A program made the position numbers and the translations under genes. A model generated the notes under the pieces. It was given only the letters and a program-made list of their open reading frames with translations. It was not told the origin of the DNA and did no database searches. Below are positions 16,443-25,926 of a stretch of 46,740 nucleotides of DNA, piece by piece. Numbering within the stretch: position 1 is the stretch's first letter; each line of letters starts with the position of its first letter. Source of the stretch: Streptococcus sp. HMSC074B11 (GTDB lineage Bacteria; Bacillota; Bacilli; Lactobacillales; Streptococcaceae); assembly GCF_001808705.1 (NCBI RefSeq), contig NZ_KV794225.1, positions 1 through 46,740 of the forward strand, given 5' to 3'.

Positions 16443-17699
16443 ATGCACATTTTTGATGAGCTAAAAGAGCGTGGTTTGATTTTTCAAACGACTGATGAGG
16501 AAGCTTTGCGTAAAGCCCTAGAAGAAGGTCAAGTTTCTTATTATACTGGCTACGATCCAACTGCTGACAGCCTTCACCTAGGCCACCTTGTCGCAATCTT
16601 GACAAGTCGTCGCCTGCAACTAGCAGGTCACAAACCTTATGCGCTCGTTGGCGGTGCTACAGGTCTCATCGGAGATCCGTCCTTCAAAGATGCTGAGCGT
16701 AGTCTCCAAACAAAAGACACAGTAGATGGCTGGGTCAAGTCTATCCAAGGACAACTTTCTCGCTTTCTTGACTTTGAAAATGGGGAAAATAAAGCTGTCA
16801 TGGTCAACAACTACGACTGGTTTGGCAGCATCAGCTTCATTGATTTCCTCCGTGATATCGGAAAATACTTCACTGTCAACTACATGATGAGCAAGGAGTC
16901 TGTTAAAAAACGGATTGAAACAGGGATTTCTTACACAGAATTTGCCTACCAAATCATGCAAGGGTACGACTTTTTCGTCCTTAACCAAGAGCACAATGTA
17001 ACCCTCCAAATCGGTGGATCTGACCAATGGGGAAATATGACAGCTGGTACAGAATTGCTTCGTCGTAAGGCTGACAAGACTGGTCACGTAATAACTGTTC
17101 CACTCATCACAGACGCAACTGGTAAGAAATTTGGTAAATCTGAAGGGAACGCTGTTTGGCTTAACCCTGAAAAGACTTCTCCATACGAAATGTACCAATT
17201 CTGGATGAATGTTATGGACGCTGACGCTGTTCGCTTCTTGAAAATCTTTACTTTCTTGTCACTTGATGAGATTGAAGACATCCGCAAACAATTTGAAGCA
17301 GCTCCACACGAACGCTTGGCTCAAAAAGTCCTCGCTCGTGAAGTCGTAACACTTGTTCACGGAGAAGAAGCTTACAAAGAAGCTCTTAACATCACTGAAC
17401 AACTCTTTGCTGGAAATATCAAAAACCTTTCTGTCAAAGAACTCAAACAAGGACTTCGTGGTGTACCAAACTACCAAGTACAAGCAGACGAAAATCACAA
17501 CATCGTTGAACTTCTCGTATCTTCTGGCGTGGTTAACTCAAAACGCCAAGCCCGTGAAGACGTACAAAACGGAGCCATCTACGTCAACGGCGACCGCATC
17601 CAAGACCTTGACTATGTCTTGAGCGATAGCGATAAATTAGAAAATGAATTGACCGTTATCCGTCGCGGTAAGAAAAAATATTTTGTATTGACTTACTAA
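16443..17699 (+). CDS. tyrS: Tyrosyl-tRNA synthetase
   Basis: The 418-residue class I synthetase has the HIGH-type motif LHLGHL (in [12 protein letters not shown], about residue 43) and the KMSKS-type motif [12 protein letters not shown] (about residue 225). Tyrosine recognition segments YDPTADS and YQIMQGYDF are present. The C-terminal S4-like RNA-binding domain ([20 protein letters not shown]) is complete. It charges tRNA-Tyr. It is a single-gene unit with its own promoter and terminator. Confidence 0.97.
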   Translation: MHIFDELKERGLIFQTTDEEALRKALEEGQVSYYTGYDPTADSLHLGHLVAILTSRRLQLAGHKPYALVGGATGLIGDPSFKDAERSLQTKDTVDGWVKSIQGQLSRFLDFENGENKAVMVNNYDWFGSISFIDFLRDIGKYFTVNYMMSKESVKKRIETGISYTEFAYQIMQGYDFFVLNQEHNVTLQIGGSDQWGNMTAGTELLRRKADKTGHVITVPLITDATGKKFGKSEGNAVWLNPEKTSPYEMYQFWMNVMDADAVRFLKIFTFLSLDEIEDIRKQFEAAPHERLAQKVLAREVVTLVHGEEAYKEALNITEQLFAGNIKNLSVKELKQGLRGVPNYQVQADENHNIVELLVSSGVVNSKRQAREDVQNGAIYVNGDRIQDLDYVLSDSDKLENELTVIRRGKKKYFVLTY

Positions 17700-17723
17700 A
17701 TTGTTCAACATTTACCTATAAAC

Positions 17724-17758
17724 AAAGGAGTTAACCTCGATAAAGGTAACTCCTTTTT
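17724..17758 (+). terminator. Intrinsic terminator after tyrS
   Basis: AAGGAGTTAACC, 8-base loop, GGTAACTCCTT with one bulged A, then T run. Convergent with the end of the metal ATPase gene. Confidence 0.8.
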
Positions 17759-17776
17759 GCTGTGAATAGTCCCCAC

Positions 17777-19837
17777 CTATCCCTTAATAGACAGGCTACG
17801 CAGTACAATGCGTAAGGTTGTTAGATTATGTAAGATAGAAAGATTTGAAGGGCTGAGCCAGTTAAACAAGCCAAAGCCAATCAAACTACTATTTACGACA
17901 ACGGTATCTTGAATATTCTTCTTGATGAGTGTTTGCAAAGATGATGATAGCGAATCCAACTCTTGGAAGAAATCCAAGCGATTATCTAACAATAAGATAT
18001 CACTCATCTGCTTAGAAATATCTGCACTCTCATTCATCACCACACCGATATCTGATAGGGTTAGAGCCGCTGAGTCATTCAATCCATCTCCAACCATCAA
18101 AATAGTGTGACCTGCTTTCTGCAGTTCCTCTACTAACTCAAATTTCCCATCAGGTTTCAAGTCTGTATAGACCTGATCAAAGGGCAAATCTTTGACTAAT
18201 TCCTCTGTCCTAACCAGGGTGTCCCCTGTTGCCAGAATCAATTTTTTCCCTTGTGCCTTAAGTTTCTCCAAGGCTGCTTTTGCTTCTTTTCTCAAAGGAG
18301 TATGAATACAGAACATTCCAATCAATTCATTCTGGTAGGCTAAGAATAAGAGATTGTAGTGACTCTTGTACTCTTCAATTAAAGCATTTTGTTCTGAACT
18401 GATATGAATCTGCTCATCCTGCATCAAGACATAATTCCCAATAAGAACTGGTTGGCCATCTATATGAGATTTGATCCCCTTACTTGCGATATATTGGAGT
18501 TTCCCATGCATTTCCTCATGTTCAATTCCCTCTATCTCGGCTTGCTTGACGATGGCATTAGCAATAGGATGATAAATGTGTTCCTCAAGACAGGCACTGA
18601 TTCTGAGAATATCTTCCTCACTATTGTCTCCAAAAGGTAACACCTTTTCAACTATCGGATAGCTAGTTGTGATTGTTCCCGTCTTATCAAATAAGAAAGT
18701 ATCAACTTCCAGATATTTCTCCAGAACAGCCCCATCCTTAATCACCATTTCACGGTTCAACCCCTCCTTGATAGCTGTCAAATAAGCTACAGGAGTAGAG
18801 ATTTTCAAAGCGCAGGAGAAATCGACCAATAGGAAAGAAATAGCCTTAGAAAAAGAACCTGTTAATAGGTAAGTCAGACCAGCCCCCAAGAAATTATATT
18901 TGACGACCTTATCCGCCATTTTGATGAAATAGCGTTGTTTCGTTTTCTTGTTTTCTTCAGATTTCTTCATCAACTCAATCAGTTGTAAAATCCGGCTGTT
19001 CATCTGATTATCGGTTACACGAATGCGTAACTCTCCAGTTTCTAATACTGTATTTGCACAAACCAAATCAGACTCTCTTTTTTCAACTGGAAAACTCTCT
19101 CCCGTCAAGGAACTTTCGTTGACCATACCTAAACCTGAAACTACTTGTCCATCAAACAGAATTTCATTTCCTTGAGATAATACCAAGACATCTCCTATTT
19201 GAACATTGGAACTCTTGATACTAACGACCGTATCACCCTGTACTAGGAATACATCGCTCTCTTTTGCAAGAAGACTCTGTTCTAAATCTGTTGCAGTTTT
19301 TTTCAAGGACCACTGATCTAAATGATTCCCCAAATCAAGCATAAACATAATATTGCTAGCTGTCTTGGATTGGTTCATAAACAAGGACAATAAAATCGCC
19401 GAACAGTCCAAGACCTCCATCGTTAGTTCCTTACGCGCTAGTGTTTGATAGGCTTCTCTAATATAACCCAAAGCCTGATAACAAGTCCATATATAGCGAA
19501 TAGGATACGGCACAAAACTACGAAAAAGTACACGCTTAATCGCTGCACCTGAAACAATAGAATAAGCACTCTCTTCTCTACGAATGGGAAGAGTCATCAA
19601 CTCAGAAACTTTCCCTTTATCAATTCTTTTTAAAAAGGCTTCTGCATTATCTAATACAGAAAAGCCTTCTTTTATGCGTAGAGTAAAGTGCTGTTGATCC
19701 ATGTAAAACTGGATAGACTCAATCCCCTTTTCATCTCTCGCCAAGGAACGAAGATAGTCTTGAATATCCAAGGTGAGTGAAAAAGAAGATGATAGTCGGA
19801 TATGTTGGTATCCTCTATGTAGCACTTTAAAAGACAT
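17777..19837 (-). CDS. P1B-like heavy-metal P-type ATPase with altered CPC motif
   Basis: The 686-residue protein has the actuator TGES (SSLTGESFPVEK, about residue 235), DKTGT (LFDKTGTITTSYP, about residue 370), the P1B-type HP dipeptide (EEHIYHPIANAI) and GDGLNDSAAL. It is therefore a P1B metal pump. The transmembrane metal site, normally CPC, reads FSCALKISTPVAYL, so one cysteine remains and the Cys-Pro before it is replaced. The N-terminal 70 residues resemble a metal-binding HMA fold but lack the CxxC. The transported metal therefore cannot be predicted by the usual rules. It starts 2 bases after the small DUF6110-type gene, so the two are coupled. It is unrelated to mgtA in subfamily. 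Confidence 0.9.
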   Translation of the reverse strand: MSFKVLHRGYQHIRLSSSFSLTLDIQDYLRSLARDEKGIESIQFYMDQQHFTLRIKEGFSVLDNAEAFLKRIDKGKVSELMTLPIRREESAYSIVSGAAIKRVLFRSFVPYPIRYIWTCYQALGYIREAYQTLARKELTMEVLDCSAILLSLFMNQSKTASNIMFMLDLGNHLDQWSLKKTATDLEQSLLAKESDVFLVQGDTVVSIKSSNVQIGDVLVLSQGNEILFDGQVVSGLGMVNESSLTGESFPVEKRESDLVCANTVLETGELRIRVTDNQMNSRILQLIELMKKSEENKKTKQRYFIKMADKVVKYNFLGAGLTYLLTGSFSKAISFLLVDFSCALKISTPVAYLTAIKEGLNREMVIKDGAVLEKYLEVDTFLFDKTGTITTSYPIVEKVLPFGDNSEEDILRISACLEEHIYHPIANAIVKQAEIEGIEHEEMHGKLQYIASKGIKSHIDGQPVLIGNYVLMQDEQIHISSEQNALIEEYKSHYNLLFLAYQNELIGMFCIHTPLRKEAKAALEKLKAQGKKLILATGDTLVRTEELVKDLPFDQVYTDLKPDGKFELVEELQKAGHTILMVGDGLNDSAALTLSDIGVVMNESADISKQMSDILLLDNRLDFFQELDSLSSSLQTLIKKNIQDTVVVNSSLIGFGLFNWLSPSNLSILHNLTTLRIVLRSLSIKG

Positions 19838-19838
19838 A

Positions 19839-20117
19839 TTATTCTCCTATAAGGCTATCTAATTGCTCTTCTTTTTTCTCTTGCTCGTACAAATATTTGG
19901 CATCTTGCAAGACATCGTCTCCATGTTGTTTCACAACAGAAACAGATGCATCTAGCCCGTCTTTCAACTTGTAAGCCTTAGCCAAAGCTTTAGAATAACC
20001 TTTTTTAGCTTCCTTACTTGCTAAGATTTTCAAACCAAGGGTACCAAATGCGACACCACCCAAAAAGAGTGATGATTTTTTCGCAACTTTTGCAACGGTT
20101 AGTACTTCTTTTAACAT
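19839..20117 (-). CDS. Small DUF6110-like membrane protein paired with the metal ATPase
   Basis: The 92-residue protein begins MLKEVLTVAKVAKKSSLFLG and has one hydrophobic helix (about residues 14-33, glycine-rich GGVAFGTLGLKIL). A helical, charged, alanine/lysine-rich part follows (KKGYSKALAKAYKLKDGLDA), with an acidic/lysine tail. This fits the DUF6110 family, recalled from memory. AAGGAGG precedes the ATG at 20117; a longer frame from 20150 starts upstream of this site and was rejected. The layout (one membrane helix plus a soluble helical tail, coupled to a P-type ATPase) resembles mycobacterial PacL scaffolds of Ctp pumps. That parallel is inference. Confidence 0.8.
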   Translation of the reverse strand: MLKEVLTVAKVAKKSSLFLGGVAFGTLGLKILASKEAKKGYSKALAKAYKLKDGLDASVSVVKQHGDDVLQDAKYLYEQEKKEEQLDSLIGE

Positions 20118-20138
20118 ACTTATTTCCTCCTTATCATT

Positions 20139-20167
20139 ATTATATAGCAATTTAGATATAAAAGCAA
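20139..20167 (-). promoter_or_regulatory. Promoter of the DUF6110-ATPase operon
   Basis: Minus strand TTGCTT (20162-20167), 17-base spacer, TATAAT (20139-20144). No clear metalloregulator operator was seen around it. Confidence 0.75.
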
Positions 20168-20233
20168 TTTCATTCTATAAATTGGAGAATTAGTTTTATT
20201 TCTACTGAATCTCCCATTTACTTATTCCTAAAG

Positions 20234-20262
20234 TTGCTTTCATTTGCCTCTTTTGATACACT
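20234..20262 (+). promoter_or_regulatory. rlmA promoter giving a probable leaderless mRNA
   Basis: TTGCTT (20234-20239), 17-base spacer, TACACT (20257-20262). The expected start, seven bases after the -10 box, is the A of the rlmA ATG at 20269. No ribosome binding site lies upstream. Confidence 0.6.
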
Positions 20263-20268
20263 TAAACT

Positions 20269-21117
20269 ATGAATACAAACCTCAAACCCAAACTCCAGCG
20301 CTTTGCTTCTGCTAGTGCCTTTGCCTGCCCTATCTGCCAAGAAAATCTGACCTTGGTAGAGTCTAGTCTTAAATGTGAGAATCGGCATTCTTTTGACCTA
20401 GCAAAATTCGGCTATGTCAATCTTGCCCCTCAAATCAAACAATCCGCCAACTACGATAAAGAAAACTTTCAAAATCGCCAGCAAATCCTAGAAGCTGGCT
20501 TTTACCAAACTATTCTAGATGCCATCTCTGATTTAATTGCAAGTTCAAAAACTGCCAAAACAATTTTAGATATCGGCTGTGGCGAAGGCTTCTACTCTCG
20601 CAAACTTCAGGAAGTGCACCCTGACAAGATCTTCTATGCCTTTGATATTTCAAAAGATTCGGTCCAAATCGCTGCCAAGAGCGAACCTAACTGGGCAGTC
20701 AATTGGTTTGTTGGTGACTTAGCTCGCCTTCCTATAAAAGACGCCAGCATGGATATCCTACTTGATATCTTCTCACCTGCCAACTACGGAGAATTCCGAC
20801 GAGTCTTATCAAAGGACGGCATCTTAATCAAGGTCATTCCTACTGAAAACCACATCAAGGAAATCCGTCAAATGGTACAGGACCAGCTGACAAAGAAGGA
20901 TTATTCTAATCAAGATATTAAGGAACACTTCCAAGAACACTTCAGCATCCAATCAAGTCAGGTTGCTTCCTTGACCAAGTCTATCACCGTAGAGAAACGC
21001 CAAGCCTTGCTCAGCATGACGCCCCTGCTTTTTCATGTCGACCAGAGCAAGATTGATTGGAGCCAGTTAACTGAGATTACTATCGAAGCAGAGATTCTAG
21101 TCGGAAAAGCCCTGTAA
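20269..21117 (+). CDS. rlmA: 23S rRNA (guanine-N1)-methyltransferase RlmA
   Basis: The 282-residue protein has an N-terminal zinc ribbon (CPIC at residues 21-24, then C and H in KCENRHSFDLAKFGYVNLA) and a SAM-binding Rossmann domain (TILDIGCGEGFYSRKL, about residues 97-112). It ends with a C-terminal part (QALLSMTPLLFHVDQSKIDW). This matches RlmA; Gram-positive members (RlmAII) methylate G748 of 23S rRNA, which affects tylosin and telithromycin action. The ATG lies only 6 bases after a good -10 box and has no ribosome binding site, so translation may be leaderless. It is divergent from the metal ATPase operon. Confidence 0.9.
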   Translation: MNTNLKPKLQRFASASAFACPICQENLTLVESSLKCENRHSFDLAKFGYVNLAPQIKQSANYDKENFQNRQQILEAGFYQTILDAISDLIASSKTAKTILDIGCGEGFYSRKLQEVHPDKIFYAFDISKDSVQIAAKSEPNWAVNWFVGDLARLPIKDASMDILLDIFSPANYGEFRRVLSKDGILIKVIPTENHIKEIRQMVQDQLTKKDYSNQDIKEHFQEHFSIQSSQVASLTKSITVEKRQALLSMTPLLFHVDQSKIDWSQLTEITIEAEILVGKAL

Positions 21118-21140
21118 ACTAGTTTATGAGATAAAACCAA

Positions 21141-21168
21141 GCCCGCACCTCTTCTTGAGATGCGGGTT
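21141..21168 (+). terminator. Probable terminator after rlmA
   Basis: CCCGCACCTC, loop, GAGATGCGGG (one mismatch) followed by only TTTA, so of moderate strength. Confidence 0.6.
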
Positions 21169-21225
21169 TAAAACACGATTTTTCACTGTCTTTCCGAAAA
21201 GTATAAAAAATTTTGACCTCTCCAT

Positions 21226-21432
21226 TTATTTTCGATTTGAAATGACAAATTTATCAATAAATAGCAAGTGATATAAGGCAAGTGATGCCCCATAACAACA
21301 TCCATGAAAAGAGATTTCTTGATGAGTCAGTGGAAACGAAGAACTATTACCCATATAAAGGCATGACCAAATTACAAGAAGAATCCAAAATAAATCAGTC
21401 CATTTATATTTTGAAAAATATTTTTTCCACAT
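21226..21432 (-). CDS. Small hypothetical membrane protein
   Basis: This 68-residue protein has two hydrophobic stretches (about residues 12-30, DLFWILLVIWSCLYMG; and about 43-60, GCCYGASLALYHLLFID) and a basic N-terminus (MWKKYFSKYKW). AAGAAGG lies about seven bases before the ATG, and A/T-rich -10-like sequence lies upstream (21450-21475). I do not recognise a family. It stands alone between the rlmA terminator and the malP terminator. It may be a small real gene or a remnant. Confidence 0.5.
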   Translation of the reverse strand: MWKKYFSKYKWTDLFWILLVIWSCLYMGNSSSFPLTHQEISFHGCCYGASLALYHLLFIDKFVISNRK

Positions 21433-21640
21433 AAGAACACCTTCTTTCTTTACTATAATACTATTATAATACTGTTTGTAAACGAATACAAGAAATTTGA
21501 GGTAACAGCTAAGAAGAACCTTAGGCTTAAAGGTAGTACAACCAACCTTCTTAGTGTTCTCTAGGTCTGATTTTTAAATCTAGAGATTATTGACAAATTA
21601 TTTTTTTTTGAGACCAGTCAACCTCAAATCCATAACATTC
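21433..21640. other. Unassigned non-coding stretch with two inverted repeats
   Basis: No gene is seen. There are two inverted repeats, CTAAGAAG (21509-21516) with CTTCTTAG (21547-21554) and TCTCTAG (21558-21564) with CTAGAGA (21580-21586). A run of nine T follows at 21601-21609. On the plus strand this could be a small RNA, but the T run is 14 bases from the last stem and no good promoter was found. Confidence 0.35.
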
Positions 21641-21675
21641 AAAAAAAGCGAATTTCAATTGAAACTCGCTTTTTT
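21641..21675 (-). terminator. Intrinsic terminator after malP
   Basis: Minus strand AGCGAGTTTC, AATT loop, GAAATTCGCT (one G-U pair), then seven T. The plus strand also carries a T run after one mismatch, so it may be bidirectional. Confidence 0.85.
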
Positions 21676-21709
21676 GCTAGATAGTGTAATAACTATTAAA
21701 TTTTATATC

Positions 21710-23968
21710 TTAGTTCAAGTGCCAGATATCTTCATTATACTGAGCGATTGTACGGTCAGATGAGAAGAATCCTGCTTTAGAAATGTTAACGATAACTTTA
21801 TCCAACCATGCGTCACGGTCTTCGTAGTCAGCAAGCATTTGCTCTTTCACTTTGATGTAATCTTCCAAGTCAAGAAGAGTCATGAACCAGTCTTTGTTGA
21901 TTAATTCGTTATAAAGACGTTCCAAGCGTTCAATCTTACCAACTGCAAGAACAGCGTCGCTCACGATAAAGTCAACCAATGGTTTGATCGCTTTACGAGC
22001 GTAGAATTCGCTTGATTTGTATGCTGCTTTCGCGTAAAGGTCGATAACAGTTTCTGAATCTTCACCGAAGATGTAGATGTTTTCGTCGCCAACCAACTCA
22101 GCGATTTCCACGTTAGCACCGTCCATAGTACCAAGAGTCAAAGCTCCGTTCAACATGAATTTCATGTTACCAGTACCTGAAGCTTCTTTAGAAGCAAGTG
22201 AGATTTGTTCTGAGATGTCACATGCTGGGATCAAGAAGCTTGCTGCAGTAACGTTGTAGTTTTCAACCATAACCACTTGCAAGTGTGGTGCTACTTCTGG
22301 ATCGTTGGCAATTACTTCTGACAAGCAAAGGATCAAGTGGATGATGTCTTGAGCGATTGTGTAGGCAGGAGCTGCTTTACCACCAAAGAATACTGTGATT
22401 GGACGAGCAGGGATGTTACCAGCCTTGATGTCAAGATATTTGTGGATCACATACAAAGCGTTCATTTGTTGACGTTTGTACTCGTGAAGACGTTTGATCT
22501 GGATATCAAAGATAGAGTTTGTATTGATTTCCACACCTTGGTGTTCTTTCAAGTGACGAGCCAATTTACGTTTGTTGTGAGCTTTGATGCTTTCCAATTT
22601 TTCTTTGACAGCAGCTTTGTCTTCGTATGAAAGAAGGTCTTCCAATTTAGAAGCTTCATGGTGCCATTCGCGTCCAAGGATTTCATCCAAGTAGTGAGAC
22701 AAGCTTGGGTTAGCATGCATGAGCCAACGACGGAAAGTAATACCGTTTGTTTTGTTGTTGAATTTTTCTGGGTAAAGATCGTAGAAAGCTTTCAACTCAG
22801 AGTTCTTCAAAATTTCTGTGTGAAGAGCGGCAACTCCGTTTACGCTGTATCCATAGTGGATATCCATATGGGCCATGTGTACACGATCGTTTTCATCAAT
22901 GATTTGAACAGCTGGATCTTTGTATTCTGCTTTAACACGGCGGTCCAATTCTTTGATGATTGGTACCAAGTGAGGAACCACTTCTTCCAAGAATTCAAGA
23001 GGCCATTTTTCAAGGGCTTCAGCAAGGATTGTGTGGTTTGTGTAGGCAGTCATGCTACGAACGATAGAGATTGCTTCATCAAGTTCGATACCACGTTCAG
23101 TCAAAAGACGGATCAATTCAGGGATAACCATTGATGGGTGAGTATCGTTGATTTGTACAACTGCATAGTCAGCAAGGTCATGCAAGTTGCTTCCTTTTTC
23201 GATTGCTTCATCGATGATCAATTGCGCACCGTTTGAAACCATGAAGTATTGTTGGAAGATACGGAGCAATTCACCTTGTTTATCGCTATCGTCTGGGTAA
23301 AGGAAAAGAGTCAAGTTGTGAGCGATATCTGTCTTGTCAAAGTTGATACCATCTTGGATGATTGAAGAATCAACTGAATCCAAGTCGAACAAACGCAAAC
23401 GGTTTTTAGTAGCTGTTTTGTATCCAGGTACATCGATATCGTAAAGAGTAGATGTCAATGTGAAGTGTGCAAATGGTACTTGGTAGCTACGGCTTGAGCG
23501 AACCAACCAGTTTTGGTCAGTCAACCAAGCGTTAGGAATCGTTTCTTGTTGGTTGTTTTTAAGGACTTGTTGGAACAAACCGAAGTGGTAGTTCAAACCA
23601 ACACCGTCACCATTCAAACCAAGTGTAGCGATTGAGTCGATAAAGCAGGCTGCCAAACGTCCCAAACCACCGTTACCAAGTGATGGTTCCAATTCTACTT
23701 CTTCAATTTCGATCAACTCTTTACCTGCGTCAGCAAGTTCTTTCTTAACTTCGTCATAAAGACCAAGGTTAATCAAGTTGTTTGACAAGAGTTTACCAAT
23801 CAAGAACTCAGCTGAGATGTAGTAAACTTTTTTCTTACCAGTGTTCACTGGTTTTTGGCTGCTAGCAAGTTTGCTGTAGTTAAGAAGAGCAAGGTAAAGC
23901 TCCTCATTGCTACATTCTGCGATAGATTTATTGTAACGATTTTGTACAAATTCTTTTAATGGTAACAT
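21710..23968 (-). CDS. malP: Maltodextrin phosphorylase (GT35)
   Basis: The 752-residue protein is a glycogen/maltodextrin phosphorylase. The pyridoxal phosphate lysine lies in [18 protein letters not shown] (about residue 600). Other family blocks are [33 protein letters not shown] and NGITFRRWL. It releases glucose-1-phosphate from linear maltodextrins in the cytoplasm. At about 750 residues it is the short bacterial form. It lies 22 bases after malM on the same strand and is part of the maltodextrin regulon, not a glycogen operon, since no glgBCDA is near. Confidence 0.95.
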   Translation of the reverse strand: MLPLKEFVQNRYNKSIAECSNEELYLALLNYSKLASSQKPVNTGKKKVYYISAEFLIGKLLSNNLINLGLYDEVKKELADAGKELIEIEEVELEPSLGNGGLGRLAACFIDSIATLGLNGDGVGLNYHFGLFQQVLKNNQQETIPNAWLTDQNWLVRSSRSYQVPFAHFTLTSTLYDIDVPGYKTATKNRLRLFDLDSVDSSIIQDGINFDKTDIAHNLTLFLYPDDSDKQGELLRIFQQYFMVSNGAQLIIDEAIEKGSNLHDLADYAVVQINDTHPSMVIPELIRLLTERGIELDEAISIVRSMTAYTNHTILAEALEKWPLEFLEEVVPHLVPIIKELDRRVKAEYKDPAVQIIDENDRVHMAHMDIHYGYSVNGVAALHTEILKNSELKAFYDLYPEKFNNKTNGITFRRWLMHANPSLSHYLDEILGREWHHEASKLEDLLSYEDKAAVKEKLESIKAHNKRKLARHLKEHQGVEINTNSIFDIQIKRLHEYKRQQMNALYVIHKYLDIKAGNIPARPITVFFGGKAAPAYTIAQDIIHLILCLSEVIANDPEVAPHLQVVMVENYNVTAASFLIPACDISEQISLASKEASGTGNMKFMLNGALTLGTMDGANVEIAELVGDENIYIFGEDSETVIDLYAKAAYKSSEFYARKAIKPLVDFIVSDAVLAVGKIERLERLYNELINKDWFMTLLDLEDYIKVKEQMLADYEDRDAWLDKVIVNISKAGFFSSDRTIAQYNEDIWHLN

Positions 23969-23990
23969 TTTTATGTCTCCTGATAATGTC

Positions 23991-25508
23991 TTATTTCTTT
24001 AATTCTACCAAATTTTCATTGATACGGCGATAAATTGTAGTCAAGTCAAGCAAAGTTTCTTCGACAGCAGGAGTCAATTGTTCCTCTGTCATACGCCATG
24101 ACCAGTTTCCACCAAGAGTAGATGGGAAGTTCATACGAGCTGAACCATCCAACTCTAGCAAATCTTGCATAGTTGCAATCGTCATGAAACTTACTGATGC
24201 GAAGGCTGTACGAAGCATAGCATGCACCACTGTTTCGTACTCTTTACGGTTTGTGTAGCGTGCCATGTACTCACGAGTTGGATCATCAATCTCATCACGG
24301 TACCAACCAAGAACAGTGTTGTTATCATGTGTTCCTGTGTACATAACAGAGTTAGCTGGTGCCAAGTGTGGGCTGTCGATACTTTCGTCTTCTGGATTGA
24401 AGGCAAATTGAAGGACCTTCATTCCTGGGAATCCAGTGCGCTCACGAAGCTCGATGACTTCATCAGTCATGAAACCAAGGTCTTCAGCGATGATGTTCAA
24501 GTCACCAAGTTCTTCTTTAACCGCTGCAAAGAGTTTGTAGTCAGGTCCTTTCACCCATTTACCAGGTGCCGCTGTTTCAGAACCAGCTGGGATTTCCCAA
24601 TACGACTCAAATCCACGGAAGTGGTCGATACGCACGATATCGTAGATTTTAAAGCTTTCACGCAAGCGTTCAATCCACCATTTGTAACCATCGCGATCCA
24701 TTGCTTCCCAGTCATAGATTGGGTTACCCCAAAGCTGACCAGTAGCAGAGAATTCATCTGGTGGGCATCCTGCGATGCAAGTTGCTTTCCCGTTTTCATC
24801 TGTTTTAAAGAGATGCGGATTAGCCCACATATCGCTTGAATCTTCCGCTACATAGATTGGCATATCACCGACAATCTCGATGTGGTTTTCGTTAGCGTAT
24901 GCTTTCAATTTCAACCATTGTTGGAAGAAAAGGTATTGGGTTACGCGGTGGTAAACAAGCTTGTCAGCTAATTTCTCACGGTAGCTTTCAAGAGTTGAAG
25001 CTTTACGAGCACGAGCATCTGCATCTGGCCACTCTGTCCAAGCCAAGTTATCAAAATGCTCTTTAATAGCCATATACTCTGCAAAAAGTTCAAGCCATGA
25101 TTGGTTGTCTTGAGCAAATCTTTCGAAGTCTTTCACATCTCCAACTTCAAGGAAACGTTTGACTGCTTTTTCTAGAAGGGGACGACGTGCATAGTAAATT
25201 TTAGCGTAGTCGACTTCAGTTGGGTTGCTACCGAAGTCTACTCCCTCAAGATCACCTGCTTCTAATAAGCCTTGCTCTACCAAAATATCCAGATCGATAA
25301 AATGAGTGTTTCCAGCAAAGGCTGAGAAAGATTGATAAGGAGAATCTCCGTAGCTGGTTGTTCCTAAAGGAAGGATTTGCCAGTAACGTTGCTTTGTACG
25401 AACCAAGAAGTCAACGAAATCATAGGCGCTTTGACCAAATGATCCGATTCCGTAAGCTCCTGGAAGTGATGAGATGTGCATCAACACACCACTTTGACGT
25501 TTCTTCAT
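23991..25508 (-). CDS. malM: 4-alpha-glucanotransferase (amylomaltase, GH77)
   Basis: The 505-residue protein begins [20 protein letters not shown] and has the GH77 catalytic blocks: [14 protein letters not shown] with the nucleophile aspartate (about residue 295), [12 protein letters not shown] with the acid/base glutamate, and [14 protein letters not shown] with the third aspartate. It moves glucan units between maltodextrins, making longer chains for the phosphorylase and releasing glucose. malM-malP form one operon with a promoter at 25575-25603. A perfect MalR-type palindrome lies just after the start site. The gene is called malM in pneumococci and malQ elsewhere. Confidence 0.95.
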   Translation of the reverse strand: MKKRQSGVLMHISSLPGAYGIGSFGQSAYDFVDFLVRTKQRYWQILPLGTTSYGDSPYQSFSAFAGNTHFIDLDILVEQGLLEAGDLEGVDFGSNPTEVDYAKIYYARRPLLEKAVKRFLEVGDVKDFERFAQDNQSWLELFAEYMAIKEHFDNLAWTEWPDADARARKASTLESYREKLADKLVYHRVTQYLFFQQWLKLKAYANENHIEIVGDMPIYVAEDSSDMWANPHLFKTDENGKATCIAGCPPDEFSATGQLWGNPIYDWEAMDRDGYKWWIERLRESFKIYDIVRIDHFRGFESYWEIPAGSETAAPGKWVKGPDYKLFAAVKEELGDLNIIAEDLGFMTDEVIELRERTGFPGMKVLQFAFNPEDESIDSPHLAPANSVMYTGTHDNNTVLGWYRDEIDDPTREYMARYTNRKEYETVVHAMLRTAFASVSFMTIATMQDLLELDGSARMNFPSTLGGNWSWRMTEEQLTPAVEETLLDLTTIYRRINENLVELKK

Positions 25509-25551
25509 AATAGCACCTCAAGTGTTTTTTTAATTAATTGTTCAAATTTGT

Positions 25552-25567
25552 GCGCAAACGTTTGCGC
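25552..25567. promoter_or_regulatory. MalR operator, malM side (perfect palindrome)
   Basis: GCGCAAACGTTTGCGC is a perfect 16-bp palindrome of the LacI-family type. It is placed at the predicted transcription start of malM (about 25568), where a repressor would block initiation. A half-matching AAACGCTTGCAT overlaps the -35 box at about 25598-25610. Confidence 0.8.
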
Positions 25568-25574
25568 TATGTAA

Positions 25575-25603
25575 AGTATAACCCATTTCTAAAATAAATG
25601 CAA
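25575..25603 (-). promoter_or_regulatory. Promoter of malM-malP
   Basis: Minus strand TTGCAT (25598-25603), 17-base spacer, TATACT (25575-25580). Confidence 0.8.
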
Positions 25604-25828
25604 GCGTTTTTAAAAAAACTTTTTATTGTTTAATCTTTCTTGACAAACTTTCAAGTTACTATATTCTTATTTTTAATACCCTTTTAATCACCATCCTAAT
25701 CATGCAATCGTTTCCCTTCAATTATTTTTGAATCGAAATTTACACGATTACATCTTTCTCTTCTATTATACAAACAATTTTAGGAATTAGCCAGTAACAA
25801 GCTTTTTAATTTTTTTTCAAAAAAATAC
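25604..25828. other. A/T-rich spacer between the divergent mal promoters
   Basis: No gene is seen in these 225 bases. There is one weak operator-like site, GCAATCGTTTCCC near 25703-25716, and long A and T tracts. It separates the two operator-promoter pairs and might allow a DNA loop between the MalR sites. Confidence 0.4.
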
Positions 25829-25857
25829 TTGCAACCGTTTTCTGTTTGTGCTATACT
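25829..25857 (+). promoter_or_regulatory. Promoter of malXCD
   Basis: TTGCAA, 17-base spacer, TATACT (25852-25857). The sequence over the -35 box, TTGCAACCGTTTTC, is itself operator- or cre-like. Confidence 0.8.
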
Positions 25858-25867
25858 AAGGTCATAA

Positions 25868-25887
25868 GGGAAAACGTTTGCGTTCCC
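25868..25887. promoter_or_regulatory. MalR operator, malX side
   Basis: GGGAAAACGTTTGCGTTCCC is a near-perfect palindrome with the same AACGTTTGCG core as the malM-side site. It lies about 5-25 bases after the predicted malX start. Confidence 0.75.
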
Positions 25888-25926
25888 TAGACTATAAAAT
25901 TTGTTATTCTTTAGGAGGAATACACT

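Noticed and set aside
22658-23134. 158-codon plus-strand ORF inside malP
   Set aside because: It is antisense to a strongly conserved phosphorylase gene, without a ribosome binding site and with a composition typical of a shadow frame.
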